Source: Sorangium cellulosum (GTDB lineage: Bacteria > Myxococcota_A > Polyangia > Polyangiales > Polyangiaceae). From it: a DNA stretch of 64,000 nucleotides. Of the stretch, positions 17,935-26,522 are shown piece after piece. The notes under the pieces were generated by a model. The model did no database searches. It worked only from the letters and a program-made list of their open reading frames with translations, and was not told where the DNA came from. Within the stretch, counting starts at the first letter, position 1. Every line of letters begins with the position of its first letter. Made by a program: the position numbers and the translations under genes. The stretch is taken from assembly GCF_004135735.1 (NCBI RefSeq), contig NZ_CP012670.1:3431501-3495500 (forward strand), given 5' to 3'.

Positions 17935-19590
17935 GTGATACGATCGAGCTTTCCAGAGACGGACCCCCTGTCCTCGCCCACGGTGCCCTTGACTTCACAT
18001 GACGAGCGTCGCCCCGGAGCGACAGACCGCTTGAACCGCACGGACGCGAAGCGCGCCGGCGGCGTGTCCTCCTTTCTCCGGCGCATCCGGCGTCCCTCCG
18101 TCGGCGCGTGGTCGACGGGCCGGGGGCCCGGGCGCCGGTGGGCGTGCGCGCTCGCGATCGCGCTGTCGCTCGGGCTCGTCGGGGGCTCGCGGCCCGCCTT
18201 CGCCCAGGCGGACGCGGAGGCGCTGCTCGACGAGGGCAAGAAGCTCATGAAGAAGGGCAAGCTCGCGGAGGCCTGCCCCAGGCTCGAGGAGAGCTACGCG
18301 CTGAGCCCGCGCTCGGCCACGCTGCTCGCGCTCGCGAGCTGCCACGAGAAGCAGGGGAAGCTCGCGACGGCGTGGGCCGAGTACATCGACCTCGGGGCCG
18401 CGGCGCGCAAGGAGGGCAACAAGCGGCTCGAGGCCGACGCGAAGGCGAGGGGGGCGCGGCTCGAGAGGCGGCTCCCGCGGCTCACGCTGAGCGTGCCGCG
18501 CGCCGCGGCGGTCGAGGGGCTCGAGGTGACGCTCGACGGGGCGCCGATCGATCGGTCGGCCTGGGGGCAGGCGAGGCCCGTGGATCCCGGCGCGCACAAG
18601 GTGAGCGCGAGCGCTCCTGGCAGGAAGCGGTGGGAGGCCTCGGTCTCGATCAAGCGGGGCGAGCGGAAGGCCGTGAGGGTCCCCGTGCTCGCCAAGGACG
18701 CCGCGGCCGCGCGGGCGGCGGAGGTGCCCGCGCCGGGCGCGGCGGGGCCGGGGAAGGGGACGGCGGAGCCGGAGAAGAAGGCCGCGGGGCCGGGGAAGGG
18801 CGCGGCGGCGGGGCCGGGGAAGGGCGCGGCGGCGGGGCCGGAGAAGAAGGCCGCGGCCCCGGAGAAGGGCGCGGCGGCGGGGCCGGAGAAGGGCGCGGCG
18901 GTGGCCACGGCCGCGACGCCGGACGCCTCGCCGAGGCATACGGGCAGCCTCGTGGTCGACGTCGGCGTGGCGGGCGGTGCGCTGATCGGGCTGATCGACG
19001 CCGGCAGCTTCGGGAACCTGAGCTCCTACTCGTACAGCTACGTCATCCCGGAGGGCGAGCTCATCGCGCCCTGCGACGACGACGTCTGCCACGCCAGCTT
19101 CGATCCGGCGATCGGGCCGTTCGTCGGGAGTCACGCCTTCGTCGGGCTCGCGCTGTCCGAGGAGCTCCACCTCGGCGCCCGTGTGCTCGGCGGCTACCGG
19201 TTCGGCGGCGGCTACCTGCTGGTCGGCGGCCCGTCCGTGTCGATGCGCCTCGGGCGCCTGTGGCTGGGGCTCTCGGGGCTCGGGGGCTGGGTGGCGCAGG
19301 AGGCGAAGGTCACGGGCGTGAAGGGGGACATCCCCTCGCAGTGGGTCGATCTCAACCACGGCCGGACCCAGGTCGACGTGACCACGCGCGAGGGCAGCCT
19401 CCCCGAGGGCGCGCTGGTCGAGACGCTCGCGTTCGGCGGGAGCGTCGAGCTGTCGGTCGTGCTCGCCGACCTGCCGAGCTCGAGCTGGACGTCGGGCGCG
19501 CTCCTCCTGAGCGTCTGGCCGACGTTCATGAAAGGGCTGGAGGGCTTCGCGATCGCCGCGCCCGTGAGCCTGGGCTACCGGTTCTACTGA
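17935..19590 (+). CDS. Exported TPR/PEGA-type protein with beta-rich C-terminal domain
   Basis: An envelope protein with a clear Sec signal (WACALAIALSLGLVGG, cleavage near AFAQA). Next comes a TPR-like segment (LLDEGKKLMKKGKLAEACPRLEESY, ASCHEKQGKLATAWAEYIDL), a PEGA-like strand region (TLDGAPIDRSAWGQ, VDPGAHKVSASAPGRKRWE), a 50-residue Ala/Gly/Pro/Lys repeat linker (18745-18905), and a C-terminal ~220 residues that looks like an outer-membrane barrel ending in SLGYRFY, a typical terminal aromatic. GTG at 17935 gives 551 residues with an unusually long lead before the signal peptide; TTG at 18031 (GGAG about 12 bases upstream) or GTG at 18064 would place the signal closer to the N-terminus and may be the true start. 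The role is unknown; anchoring between cell wall and outer membrane is an inference. Confidence 0.85.
   Translation: MIRSSFPETDPLSSPTVPLTSHDERRPGATDRLNRTDAKRAGGVSSFLRRIRRPSVGAWSTGRGPGRRWACALAIALSLGLVGGSRPAFAQADAEALLDEGKKLMKKGKLAEACPRLEESYALSPRSATLLALASCHEKQGKLATAWAEYIDLGAAARKEGNKRLEADAKARGARLERRLPRLTLSVPRAAAVEGLEVTLDGAPIDRSAWGQARPVDPGAHKVSASAPGRKRWEASVSIKRGERKAVRVPVLAKDAAAARAAEVPAPGAAGPGKGTAEPEKKAAGPGKGAAAGPGKGAAAGPEKKAAAPEKGAAAGPEKGAAVATAATPDASPRHTGSLVVDVGVAGGALIGLIDAGSFGNLSSYSYSYVIPEGELIAPCDDDVCHASFDPAIGPFVGSHAFVGLALSEELHLGARVLGGYRFGGGYLLVGGPSVSMRLGRLWLGLSGLGGWVAQEAKVTGVKGDIPSQWVDLNHGRTQVDVTTREGSLPEGALVETLAFGGSVELSVVLADLPSSSWTSGALLLSVWPTFMKGLEGFAIAAPVSLGYRFY
18745..18905 (+). repeat. In-frame GC-rich repeats encoding a KGAAAGPxK linker
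   Basis: Imperfect repeats of a unit like GGGGCCGGGGAAGGGCGCGG encode AAGPGKGAAAGPEKK-type peptides within the 17935 gene. They form a flexible, positively charged spacer between the PEGA-like part and the C-terminal barrel. Copy number is likely to vary between strains. Confidence 0.75.
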
Positions 19591-19734
19591 GCGGCGGCGG
19601 GCGTCGCGCTCGCGTGCGCCGCCCCCGGTCCGAGCGGATGCCGCGTCAGGCCGCCCTCGCCCCGACCGGGCGACTTCGTCGCCGCGCCACATCGCCCCTT
19701 CAGCGGCGCGCCGAGGCACGCTACGGTCCCCGCC

Positions 19735-21297
19735 ATGACAAGGACCGGGCGGCGCAAGCCGAAGCCCACGCCGCGACAGGGCGCCCCCGAGCTCACCCCG
19801 AAGACCGTCGCGCGCATGGATGTCGACACCGCGGTCTACCGCCTGGTGAAGCTCCTCAGCCGCCACCCCGACGAGCGCCTCGACGCGAAGGCCCGCGCCG
19901 CCCTCGAGAAGGCGCTGCCGGCCCTCGACGCGCTCCGCGCGAGCCACCCGGACCACCCACGGGTCGCGTGGGTCGCCGGGATGCTCCTCCGCAAGCTCGG
20001 CCAGCTCGACGAGGCCGAGCGGCTCGCCCGCCGGGCGTTCGAGCTCGAGCCGACGTTCGCCACGGCCGTGAGCCTCGCGTACGCCCTCCGGGAGCGCGGC
20101 GAGATCGACGCGGCCCGCGACGCCTTCGAGGCCGCCGCCCGCCTCGATCCCGAGGACGTCTCCGCCCGCTGCGACCTCGGCGCCATGCTCTGCGAGGCCG
20201 GCCGCGTCGACGAGGGCCTGCGCCACCTCGAGGCCGTCCTCGCGGAGCAGCCGGAGCACCCCACGGCCTTCCCGACGTACGTCTACCACCGCGCCGCGCG
20301 CGACGGCGACCGCTCCCTTCACGACGAGCTCGCCGCGTTCGCCGAGGCGCACCCGGAGAGCGCGTGCGCCGCCCGGTCGCTCGCGCGCCTCCGCGCCGAG
20401 GGGCTCCACCACCCCGCGCCCGTCGCCGTCGTCGAGGGGTTCATCTCCGGCGCCGCCGAGGCGGTCTCTCACCTCCACCGCGATCACGACCCGTGGCTGA
20501 ACCGCTTCGGCGCCCGCGAGCACCAGTATCGCCTCCTCCCGCCGCTCGCCCCGCGGGAGCTGGAGCGCATCGAGGCGTCGTGCGGCGCCCGCATCCCCGC
20601 CGATTACGCGGCGTTCCTCACGCGGGTCGGCAGCGCCGGCGCGGGGCCGTACTTCGGGCTCCTGCCGCTCGACGGCCCGGGGCAGCTCGAGAGCCTCACG
20701 GGCGACTTCCCCCACGAGCGGGCCTACCGCCCCGACGTCCGGGCGATGAGCGCCCGCGAGCGCGTCGCGCTCCACGCGGACGACGCGGTCCGCGGCACGA
20801 TCGCGCTCGCGCACATGGGCTGCGGCTACTTCGCCGTGCTCGTGGTGCGCGGCCCGCGCGCCGGCAGCGTCTGGGCCGATCTGCGCGCGGCGGATCTGGG
20901 CATCGTCCCGACCCACGACAGCTTCACCGCGTGGTACCGCGGCTGGATCGAGGCGCTCTCGCAGGGAGAGCCGGCGCCGATCCCCGTGGACCCGCAGCGG
21001 TGCTCCGCGCCCGCCGCGCTCAGCGGCTATCTCACGTCGTGGGAGCGCGCGCGCGGGCTCTCGCCCGGGACCGCGGACGAGGCGAGGGTGCGAAGGGCGC
21101 TGAGCGAGATCCCCGAGGGCGGGATCGCGATCCAGGCCGAGGCGTCCAGGTACTTCGACGCCGGTGACCCCGTGAGCCCCTGTCCCGGCTGCCAGCACAT
21201 GTTCGAGCACTTCTTCCACAAGGCCATGCTGCGCCCCGCGCAGATCCGGCCGGGCGTGCCGCCCAGGGCCGCGAGGCGGAGCCGGCCGGAGGCCTAG
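19735..21297 (+). CDS. TPR protein with SMI1/KNR4 (SUKH) domain
   Basis: A 520-residue cytoplasmic protein. Residues about 60-200 form TPR-like repeats (GMLLRKLGQLDEAERLARRA, ALRERGEIDAARDAFEAAAR, LDPEDVSARCDLGAML). Residues about 270-400 fit the SMI1/KNR4 (SUKH) fold: LERIEASCGARIPADYAAFL, then GPYFGLLPLDG, and later a LAHMGCGYFAVLVVRGPRAG strand segment and DSFTAWYRGWIEAL. The C-terminus adds SPCPGCQHMFEHFFH, a compact CxxC/H set that could bind a metal. SUKH proteins are often immunity proteins against toxins, but they also occur as stand-alone regulators, and no toxin gene is adjacent here. ATG at 19735 starts right after a TPR-free basic lead. Its stop sits in a palindrome shared with the convergent gene at 21303. 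Confidence 0.85.
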   Translation: MTRTGRRKPKPTPRQGAPELTPKTVARMDVDTAVYRLVKLLSRHPDERLDAKARAALEKALPALDALRASHPDHPRVAWVAGMLLRKLGQLDEAERLARRAFELEPTFATAVSLAYALRERGEIDAARDAFEAAARLDPEDVSARCDLGAMLCEAGRVDEGLRHLEAVLAEQPEHPTAFPTYVYHRAARDGDRSLHDELAAFAEAHPESACAARSLARLRAEGLHHPAPVAVVEGFISGAAEAVSHLHRDHDPWLNRFGAREHQYRLLPPLAPRELERIEASCGARIPADYAAFLTRVGSAGAGPYFGLLPLDGPGQLESLTGDFPHERAYRPDVRAMSARERVALHADDAVRGTIALAHMGCGYFAVLVVRGPRAGSVWADLRAADLGIVPTHDSFTAWYRGWIEALSQGEPAPIPVDPQRCSAPAALSGYLTSWERARGLSPGTADEARVRRALSEIPEGGIAIQAEASRYFDAGDPVSPCPGCQHMFEHFFHKAMLRPAQIRPGVPPRAARRSRPEA

Positions 21298-21306
21298 CGC
21301 CGCTAG
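21294..21306. terminator. Palindrome enclosing both convergent stop codons
   Basis: CTAGCG-C-CGCTAG is a perfect inverted repeat. Its left arm contains the TAG of the SUKH gene and its right arm the TAG (read in reverse) of the membrane regulator gene. With a 1-nt centre it cannot form a normal hairpin by itself, so terminator function is doubtful; it may be a by-product of tail-to-tail packing. Confidence 0.3.
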
Positions 21307-23783
21307 CCCGCCTTGCTCGCGCGGCGCCGCCGCATGGCCCCCGCGGGCCGCGCGGCCCGCGCCCGGCCCGGCGGCTCGGGCTCGGCGGTGAAGCCGATCG
21401 CGGCGAGCTCCTTCTCGCCGATCACGTCGCCCTCGGCGACGAGCGCCGCGCGCAGCAGGACCGCGCCCATCTCGGCGTCGTTGCCGGGCCACGGGTGATC
21501 GAGCACGGTCTGCAGCGCGCGCAGATCCAGGCCGAACGGCCGGCCGCGCAGGCGGACGCCGATGCGCGCGAGGTGATCCAGGGCGAGCGCCCGGAGGTCC
21601 TCGCCGCGCGACGCGAGCGAGGGCAGCGCGACCGCGCGATCGCCGAGCCGATCGGCGAGCCGCTCGTCCATCTGGCCGGTGGCCACCAGCGTGTCCACGG
21701 TCCGAGGCACCGCCACGACGAGCCCCACGTCGTCCGGCAGCGCCGCGCCGAGGTAGCGCTGCACCTCGGTCGGCAACGCCTGGGCGTCGAGGACGAGCAG
21801 CGTGCCCCCCTTCGCCGCCTCGATCGGCGAGCTGTCCGGATCGCGCCACAGGGCGAGCGCGCGCGCATCGGGCGGCAGCGACGCCGGCGCGTCGCGCTCC
21901 GGCGAGGCGCCGCCGCGCTCCGGCGAGGCGCCCCACCGCGGGGCCGGCGCGCCGCGCTCCGGCGAGGCGCCCCGCGGCGGCGCGGGCGGCTCGAGCGCGG
22001 GCGCCGCGCCGTCGACGATCGCCAGCGGGCCCCCCGCCCGCGCCGAGCTCAGGTGAACGACCGCGCCCCACGCCACCGCGTCGATCCCCGGCGCCGTCAG
22101 CAGCGTCACCGGGCCGCCGCCCGCGGCGAGCCGCTCGAGCTGCTCGACCGCCGCGCGCGCCGCGGGGCTGTAGGCCGCGGCCCGCGCCGGCCTCGCGAGC
22201 AGCGCGGCGATCGCGCGCGACCGCCCCGCGTCCCGCTCCAGCGCGCGCGAGAGGCGCTCGACCTCGCGCGTGAGCCGCTCGCCCTCGCGGCGCGCGGCCA
22301 CCTCCCGGCCACGCGAGCCCGACAGCATCGCCGACACCGCGATCACCGCCCCGAGCCGGTCCGCCAGGGCGCGCAGGCCGTTCACCTCCTCGAGCGTCAT
22401 CGGCGACGCGCGCCGGCCCCGCGGGACGGCGAGGGCCCCGATCGGCCCCTCCGCGTCGTTCACCAGGGCCACCACGCCGACGTCGCGCTCGGTGAGCCAC
22501 TCGATCAGCGGGCGCACCTCGGGCCGGCGGACCTGGACCGCCTCGGCCGCCTCGATGCGCAGCACGCGCTCCGGCTCGAGCTGGCAGAGCTCGATGAGGC
22601 GCGCCGGCACCTCCGCCCGCTCGGTGTGCGTGTAGCCGGCGCGATCGACGGTCACCCGCTCGGCCGGCGCGAGCAGGTACAGCGCCGGCGGGGCCTGCCC
22701 GGAGTAGCCGGCGTCCGACGCCTCGCGCAGCGCCGACAGCGCCGTCTCCAGCGCGGCCTCGGGCTCCGGGTTCATGGCCGCGCGCGTCGCCGCGTCGAAG
22801 GCGCCGAGCCAGCGCGCCCCCTCCGGCGCGAACCGCCGCGCGAGGGCCGGCGCCGCGAGCCCCGCGAGCGCGCAGAGCGCGCACGCGCCGAACACGGCGA
22901 CGCCGATCGAGGACTGGGGCGCGCCGCGGAGCCCGAGATCGCCCCGCGGCGCCTCGTGCACCGCGTAGACCGCGAGCAGCGCCGGCGGCGTCGCGAGCGC
23001 CGCGATGGCGAGCGTGAGGCGGAGCGCGCGCGAGACCTGCGCGGCGTCGGCCGCCACGACGCAGGCGGCGACGCAGACCGCCGCCACGGCGCTCGTGACG
23101 GGCAGGATCGCCTCCGGGCGCGCGACGCCGACGAAGGCCGACGAGAGGCCGACCGCGAGCGCGGTCGCCGTGAACAGGAGCGCCGCCTCGACGCGATCGG
23201 CGACGCCGAGCTCCAGCCGCCGCGCGATGCGGACGTGCGCGAGCGCCACGAGCGTCACCGTGAGCGAGCCGAGCGACGCCGCGGAGGTCGCGTAGTCGAT
23301 GAGGACCGGATCGAGCTCCGCCGCCCGCTCGGGCGCGACCGCGGAGACCGCGGGCAAGGCGACCGCCACGGTCCAGAACAGCGACGCGAACGCGGCCGCG
23401 TCGAGGCGCCGCGTGCTGGGCGGCGCCTCGAGCAGCCCGCCGAGGCCCGCGACGCGCGCGAGCGCGACCAGCGCGGCCATCGCCGCCGCCGCCGCGCCGA
23501 GGTTGCCGAGCGCGATCAGCGCGAGCCCGCCGGGGCCGCTCCGCGACGCCGCGAGCGTCGCGGCGCCCGTGAGGCAGACCGCGGCCGCGCTGCGGGCGGC
23601 CGGGTCGATGCGGTCTTCCCCGCGCGGCGGCCGCTCGATCGACCGGAGGCCGAGCGCGAGCAGCGGCGGCAGCCCGAGCAGGGCGAGCCACGCGGTCCCG
23701 TGGCCGCCGGACGCCCGGAGCGCGGCGAAGGCCGTGTAGGCGACGGCTGCCGCGGCGATCCAGAACGAGCGCCGGCTCCGCAT
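21303..23783 (-). CDS. Membrane protein with GAF-like and degenerate sigma54-activator (AAA+) domains
   Basis: An 826-residue protein. The N-terminal ~330 residues hold about nine hydrophobic segments (for example LALIALGNLGAAAAAMAALV, AVFGACALCALAGLAAPALA), so it is an integral membrane protein. A GAF-like sensor follows (about 345-500). The C-terminal part can be laid on the sigma54 enhancer-binding AAA+ domain: YSPAARAAVEQLERLAAGGG at its start, GGTLLVLDAQALPTEVQRYL for Walker B, RLADRLGDRAVALPSLASR and PWPGNDAEMGAVLLRAA for the sensor regions. Walker A is destroyed (LTAPGIDAVAW, near residue 560), the GAFTGA loop is replaced by Ser-Pro-Glu-Arg-Gly repeats, and no Fis-type HTH follows. It is unlikely to hydrolyse ATP or activate sigma54; a signalling or decoy role is inferred. 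ATG at 23783 precedes the first membrane helix directly. Confidence 0.85.
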   Translation of the reverse strand: MRSRRSFWIAAAAVAYTAFAALRASGGHGTAWLALLGLPPLLALGLRSIERPPRGEDRIDPAARSAAAVCLTGAATLAASRSGPGGLALIALGNLGAAAAAMAALVALARVAGLGGLLEAPPSTRRLDAAAFASLFWTVAVALPAVSAVAPERAAELDPVLIDYATSAASLGSLTVTLVALAHVRIARRLELGVADRVEAALLFTATALAVGLSSAFVGVARPEAILPVTSAVAAVCVAACVVAADAAQVSRALRLTLAIAALATPPALLAVYAVHEAPRGDLGLRGAPQSSIGVAVFGACALCALAGLAAPALARRFAPEGARWLGAFDAATRAAMNPEPEAALETALSALREASDAGYSGQAPPALYLLAPAERVTVDRAGYTHTERAEVPARLIELCQLEPERVLRIEAAEAVQVRRPEVRPLIEWLTERDVGVVALVNDAEGPIGALAVPRGRRASPMTLEEVNGLRALADRLGAVIAVSAMLSGSRGREVAARREGERLTREVERLSRALERDAGRSRAIAALLARPARAAAYSPAARAAVEQLERLAAGGGPVTLLTAPGIDAVAWGAVVHLSSARAGGPLAIVDGAAPALEPPAPPRGASPERGAPAPRWGASPERGGASPERDAPASLPPDARALALWRDPDSSPIEAAKGGTLLVLDAQALPTEVQRYLGAALPDDVGLVVAVPRTVDTLVATGQMDERLADRLGDRAVALPSLASRGEDLRALALDHLARIGVRLRGRPFGLDLRALQTVLDHPWPGNDAEMGAVLLRAALVAEGDVIGEKELAAIGFTAEPEPPGRARAARPAGAMRRRRASKAG
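21886..21978 (-). repeat. GCGCTCCGGCGAGGCGCC repeats replacing the GAFTGA loop
   Basis: Three near-identical 18-bp units, separated by variable GC-rich spacers, lie in the coding frame of the 21303 gene and encode GASPER-type peptides. They sit where sigma54 activators carry the sigma-contacting loop. Confidence 0.7.
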
Positions 23784-23877
23784 CGCGGCGAGCGTAGCGT
23801 CTGGCCGTGGGGGCGCCAGCGAGGTGGGCTAGGTCCCACCCGCGTCGCCGCCCGCGGCGTGCCGCTCCTTCATCCTC

Positions 23878-24498
23878 TCAGGGGAGCGCCGCGATCCAGT
23901 CGCGCACGCACGCGACCTGCTCCGGGGTCCACGGCTGGCCGATCGGCATCTGGCTGCCGCACGGCTTCTCCGGCAAGAGCTTCAAGTAGAGGAGGCTGGC
24001 GTCCGGATCCCCCGGCACGATCAGCGTGCCCCCGCTGCACGACGCCGATCCCGGCTGGTTGATGATCCGGGTCTCCCACCCTTCCGACAGGTCGAGGTTG
24101 GCCTGAGGGGCGCTGTTCCCGTGGCAGCCGTTGAAGCCGCACGATTGCACGATCGACGACGGCGCGCCGTCGCAGCCGGCCGGGGCGCCGGTCCCGGTGG
24201 AGGTGGTCGCGGGGTCGCCGCCCCCCACGCCGGTGGTGGCCGCATCACCTCCGCCCGTGCTGCCGGGGCCCGTGCCGGTGGTGGCCGGGTCGCCGGTGCC
24301 CCCGCCGACCCCGGTGGTCGCGCCGGTCGTGGCGCCCGTGGTCGCGCCCGTCGTGGCGCCCGTGCCGCCGGTCTGCGCCTCGATGTGATCTTCGAGATCG
24401 TCGAGCGTCCCCGCGCAGCTCATGAGCAGCGCGGCGCCGCTCGCGAGGACGAGCGTGGCGGCCGCAGAGTGCCTGGAAAAGAAAGCGATCAAGGCCAT
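23878..24498 (-). CDS. Lipoprotein with Thr/Gly linker and CX4CH haem-type motif
   Basis: A 206-residue lipoprotein. ATG at 24498 is chosen because a lipobox signal (LVLASGAALLMSC) directly follows and GAGAGG lies about 10 bases upstream; a longer frame from 24567 runs into the upstream gene. After the lipidated Cys comes an acidic patch (LDDLEDHIEAQ) and a 60-residue Gly/Thr/Pro linker with ATTG repeats. The C-terminal ~95 residues form a small Cys-rich domain with SCGFNGCHG (CX4CH), later PEKPCGSQMPIG and VACVRDWIAALP. That pattern matches the cytochrome-c-like domains of myxobacterial lipoproteins: a His-bearing motif followed by a distal Met in MPIG. Electron transfer or haem binding is therefore possible, though CX4CH is atypical. 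It follows the 24515 gene after 16 bases, in the same operon. Confidence 0.85.
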   Translation of the reverse strand: MALIAFFSRHSAAATLVLASGAALLMSCAGTLDDLEDHIEAQTGGTGATTGATTGATTGATTGVGGGTGDPATTGTGPGSTGGGDAATTGVGGGDPATTSTGTGAPAGCDGAPSSIVQSCGFNGCHGNSAPQANLDLSEGWETRIINQPGSASCSGGTLIVPGDPDASLLYLKLLPEKPCGSQMPIGQPWTPEQVACVRDWIAALP

Positions 24499-24514
24499 AA
24501 GGAACAACCTCTCT

Positions 24515-25957
24515 TCAGTGAATATAGGCTCCGGCGAGCCGCACTCCAAGGTACTGGTCGGTCGCACCCCCGGCGACGTAGGCGGCGCCGAGCGGGGGAT
24601 CGAACGACGAGAAGAACCTGGCGTACTCGACGAGCAACCGCGCCTCGAAGCCGCTCGCGACGGGGATCGCGACCCCGGCCATCGCGCCGATGCCCTGCAC
24701 GCTCGCCCCCTCGAACCGCTCGTACACCTCGCCCGACGACAGCGGCATGAGGTAATCGGCGCCCAGCACCAGCCCGACCGAGCCGACGGGCACGCGGGTG
24801 TCCAGCCCGAGGCGCAGCAGCGTGTAGGAGACGTTCGGCACGGTCCGGGCGAGATCGCCCTCCGCGTCCATGTCGAAGGTCAGGAACCGGAGCCCGGCGT
24901 TGATCCCGAGCACGGACGACTCGCCGAGCGCGAGCCGCTCCCGGAGCCCCAGGTTGATGCGCTGGTAGGTGGTGCTGATCGGATCGCCGCCGTCCACCGC
25001 CGAGTTGAGGCCGAGCGCCTGCGCGTAGCCGGCGGTGATCCCGAGCCCCTTGAGCACCGGGATGTCCGTGGACGCGAGCGGGTACACCTCGCCGGAGATC
25101 GACAGCGCCGGTTGACCGAAGACGTCGTAGGGCCGGAGATTCGTGGTGACCGGGTCGGAGTAGCTGAACCAGCGGCCGACGAACTCGACGCCCAGCTCGA
25201 CCGAGAACAGGGACGAGCCGATCGCGTGCGGCTCGCGCTCCTTGCCCTCGTCGCCGTCGTCGGACTCCTTGTCTCCGTCGTCGGACTCCCCCTCTCCCTC
25301 GCCGTCCTCGCCGTCGCCCTCGCCGCCCTCCTTGGACGTCTCCTCCTCGGGCTCGGGGGGAGGCGGCGCGACCTGCGCCAGCGTCGGGCCGAGCAGCGCG
25401 TCCAGCGCCTGCTTGCGCTCCTCGCGCGAGCCGGTGAGCGGCACCGCCTCGTTGACCGCGAGGTCGCCGTCGTTCTGGTCCACATAGATGATGTGGACCT
25501 CCTTCTTCTTCCTCTTGTTCGTCCGCGAGACGCCGAAGATCACCCCCTCCACCTTCGCCGCCTTGGCCGCCTTGCGGATGCGCTCGACGACCTTCTTCCG
25601 CTGGTTCTTCATCACCAGCGCGTTCCCGACCGGCTTCTTCTGGCCGGCGCCGCGCAGCGCCTTCCTGAACTCCTCCGGGCTCACGACCTCCAGCGTCTCG
25701 GGCATGAACGAGAGGATGTCCTCGCGGATCGCGCCCGCGTTGGGCCCCTCGATGTGGACCGCGATCGACTTCGACGCCTTGGGGGCGGCGTGCGCGACGG
25801 GCGTCATCGCCAGCGTCGCGGCCGCCGCGGCCGTCGCGGCCGAGAGCCCGAGCAGGAGCCTTCCGCACAGGCTCAGGGAAACCGACAGTGCTGTGAACCG
25901 GGTGGGCTTGCGAGCGGGCCTCTGGGCGGCCGCTGCGACGTCAGACGGGGCTTGCAC
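24515..25957 (-). CDS. Outer-membrane beta-barrel-like protein with acidic linker
   Basis: A 480-residue exported protein. The N-terminus has a basic lead and a long signal region (SVSLSLCGRLLLGLSAATAAAAATLAMTP, cleavage near AHAAP). The next ~170 residues form an alpha/beta soluble domain (SKSIAVHIEGPNAG, EEFRKALRGAG, VEGVIFGVSRT). A strongly acidic stretch rich in Glu/Asp/Gly follows (about 220-265). The C-terminal ~220 residues alternate polar and hydrophobic residues with Gly/Tyr turns (LFSVELGVEFVGRWFSY, LGLNSAV, YLGVRLAGAYIH), typical of an outer-membrane barrel. The start is GTG at 25957, so some lead residues are uncertain. It forms a two-gene operon with the CX4CH lipoprotein. No enzymatic function is evident. 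Confidence 0.85.
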   Translation of the reverse strand: MQAPSDVAAAAQRPARKPTRFTALSVSLSLCGRLLLGLSAATAAAAATLAMTPVAHAAPKASKSIAVHIEGPNAGAIREDILSFMPETLEVVSPEEFRKALRGAGQKKPVGNALVMKNQRKKVVERIRKAAKAAKVEGVIFGVSRTNKRKKKEVHIIYVDQNDGDLAVNEAVPLTGSREERKQALDALLGPTLAQVAPPPPEPEEETSKEGGEGDGEDGEGEGESDDGDKESDDGDEGKEREPHAIGSSLFSVELGVEFVGRWFSYSDPVTTNLRPYDVFGQPALSISGEVYPLASTDIPVLKGLGITAGYAQALGLNSAVDGGDPISTTYQRINLGLRERLALGESSVLGINAGLRFLTFDMDAEGDLARTVPNVSYTLLRLGLDTRVPVGSVGLVLGADYLMPLSSGEVYERFEGASVQGIGAMAGVAIPVASGFEARLLVEYARFFSSFDPPLGAAYVAGGATDQYLGVRLAGAYIH

Positions 25958-26178
25958 GCGCGCGAGCCTACAGGCGGTAGCGCAGCAGAATCCAGCGTAA
26001 TTTCAGGGGTCCGCCCGATATTTCTCGAGACACGCAGTGACGCTAGGAGTCTACGTCAACGCCGGATTCCCGCCGCCGTCTGACGCGCGACGCCGTCTCG
26101 CCCGCCGTCCCGCGATGCGCCTCAGCGCGACGAGAAAGGCCATGGCGCGATGTGCGGTCGCGACGCGACGCATCGCGG

Positions 26179-26350
26179 GGCCGCACGTCCCGGCACAGGG
26201 CACGTGGCCGCACGTCCCGGCACAGGGCACGTGGCCGCACGTCCCGGCACAGGGCACGTGGCCGCACGTCCCGGCACAGGGCACGTGGCCGCACGTCCCG
26301 GCACAGGGCACAGGGCACATGGCCGCACGTCCCGGCACAGGGCACGTGGC
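26179..26350. repeat. Six-copy 27-bp tandem repeat carrying CACGTG
   Basis: Units begin at 26179, 26206, 26233, 26260, 26287 and 26321. Copies 1-4 are identical; copy 5 has an internal 7-bp duplication (34 bp in all) and ends in CACAT, while the others end in CACGT followed by GG. Each junction therefore rebuilds the palindrome CACGTG. The array lies in a divergent promoter region. Confidence 0.9.
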
Positions 26351-26522
26351 CGGTTCGACAGCGCGGCGCCGTGGCGTGAGGGCGCGGCGCCTGCGGCGGC
26401 GTGGGGCGCGCGGATCCCGCGGGGGCCGCGGTGTGCTCCGGCGGGCTCCGCGGCGCCGGGGATCCGTGACGCCGATGACACGAGGGGGAGGGGCGCCGCG
26501 CAGGGAGGGCGCGCGCGGGCGC

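Noticed and set aside
17995..23691. 1898-residue minus-strand frame across several genes
   Set aside because: It spans four real genes on both strands and consists of Arg/Ala/Gly/Pro runs; a high-GC artefact.
26179..26350. CRISPR array
   Set aside because: The units are contiguous with no variable spacers, and there are no cas genes.
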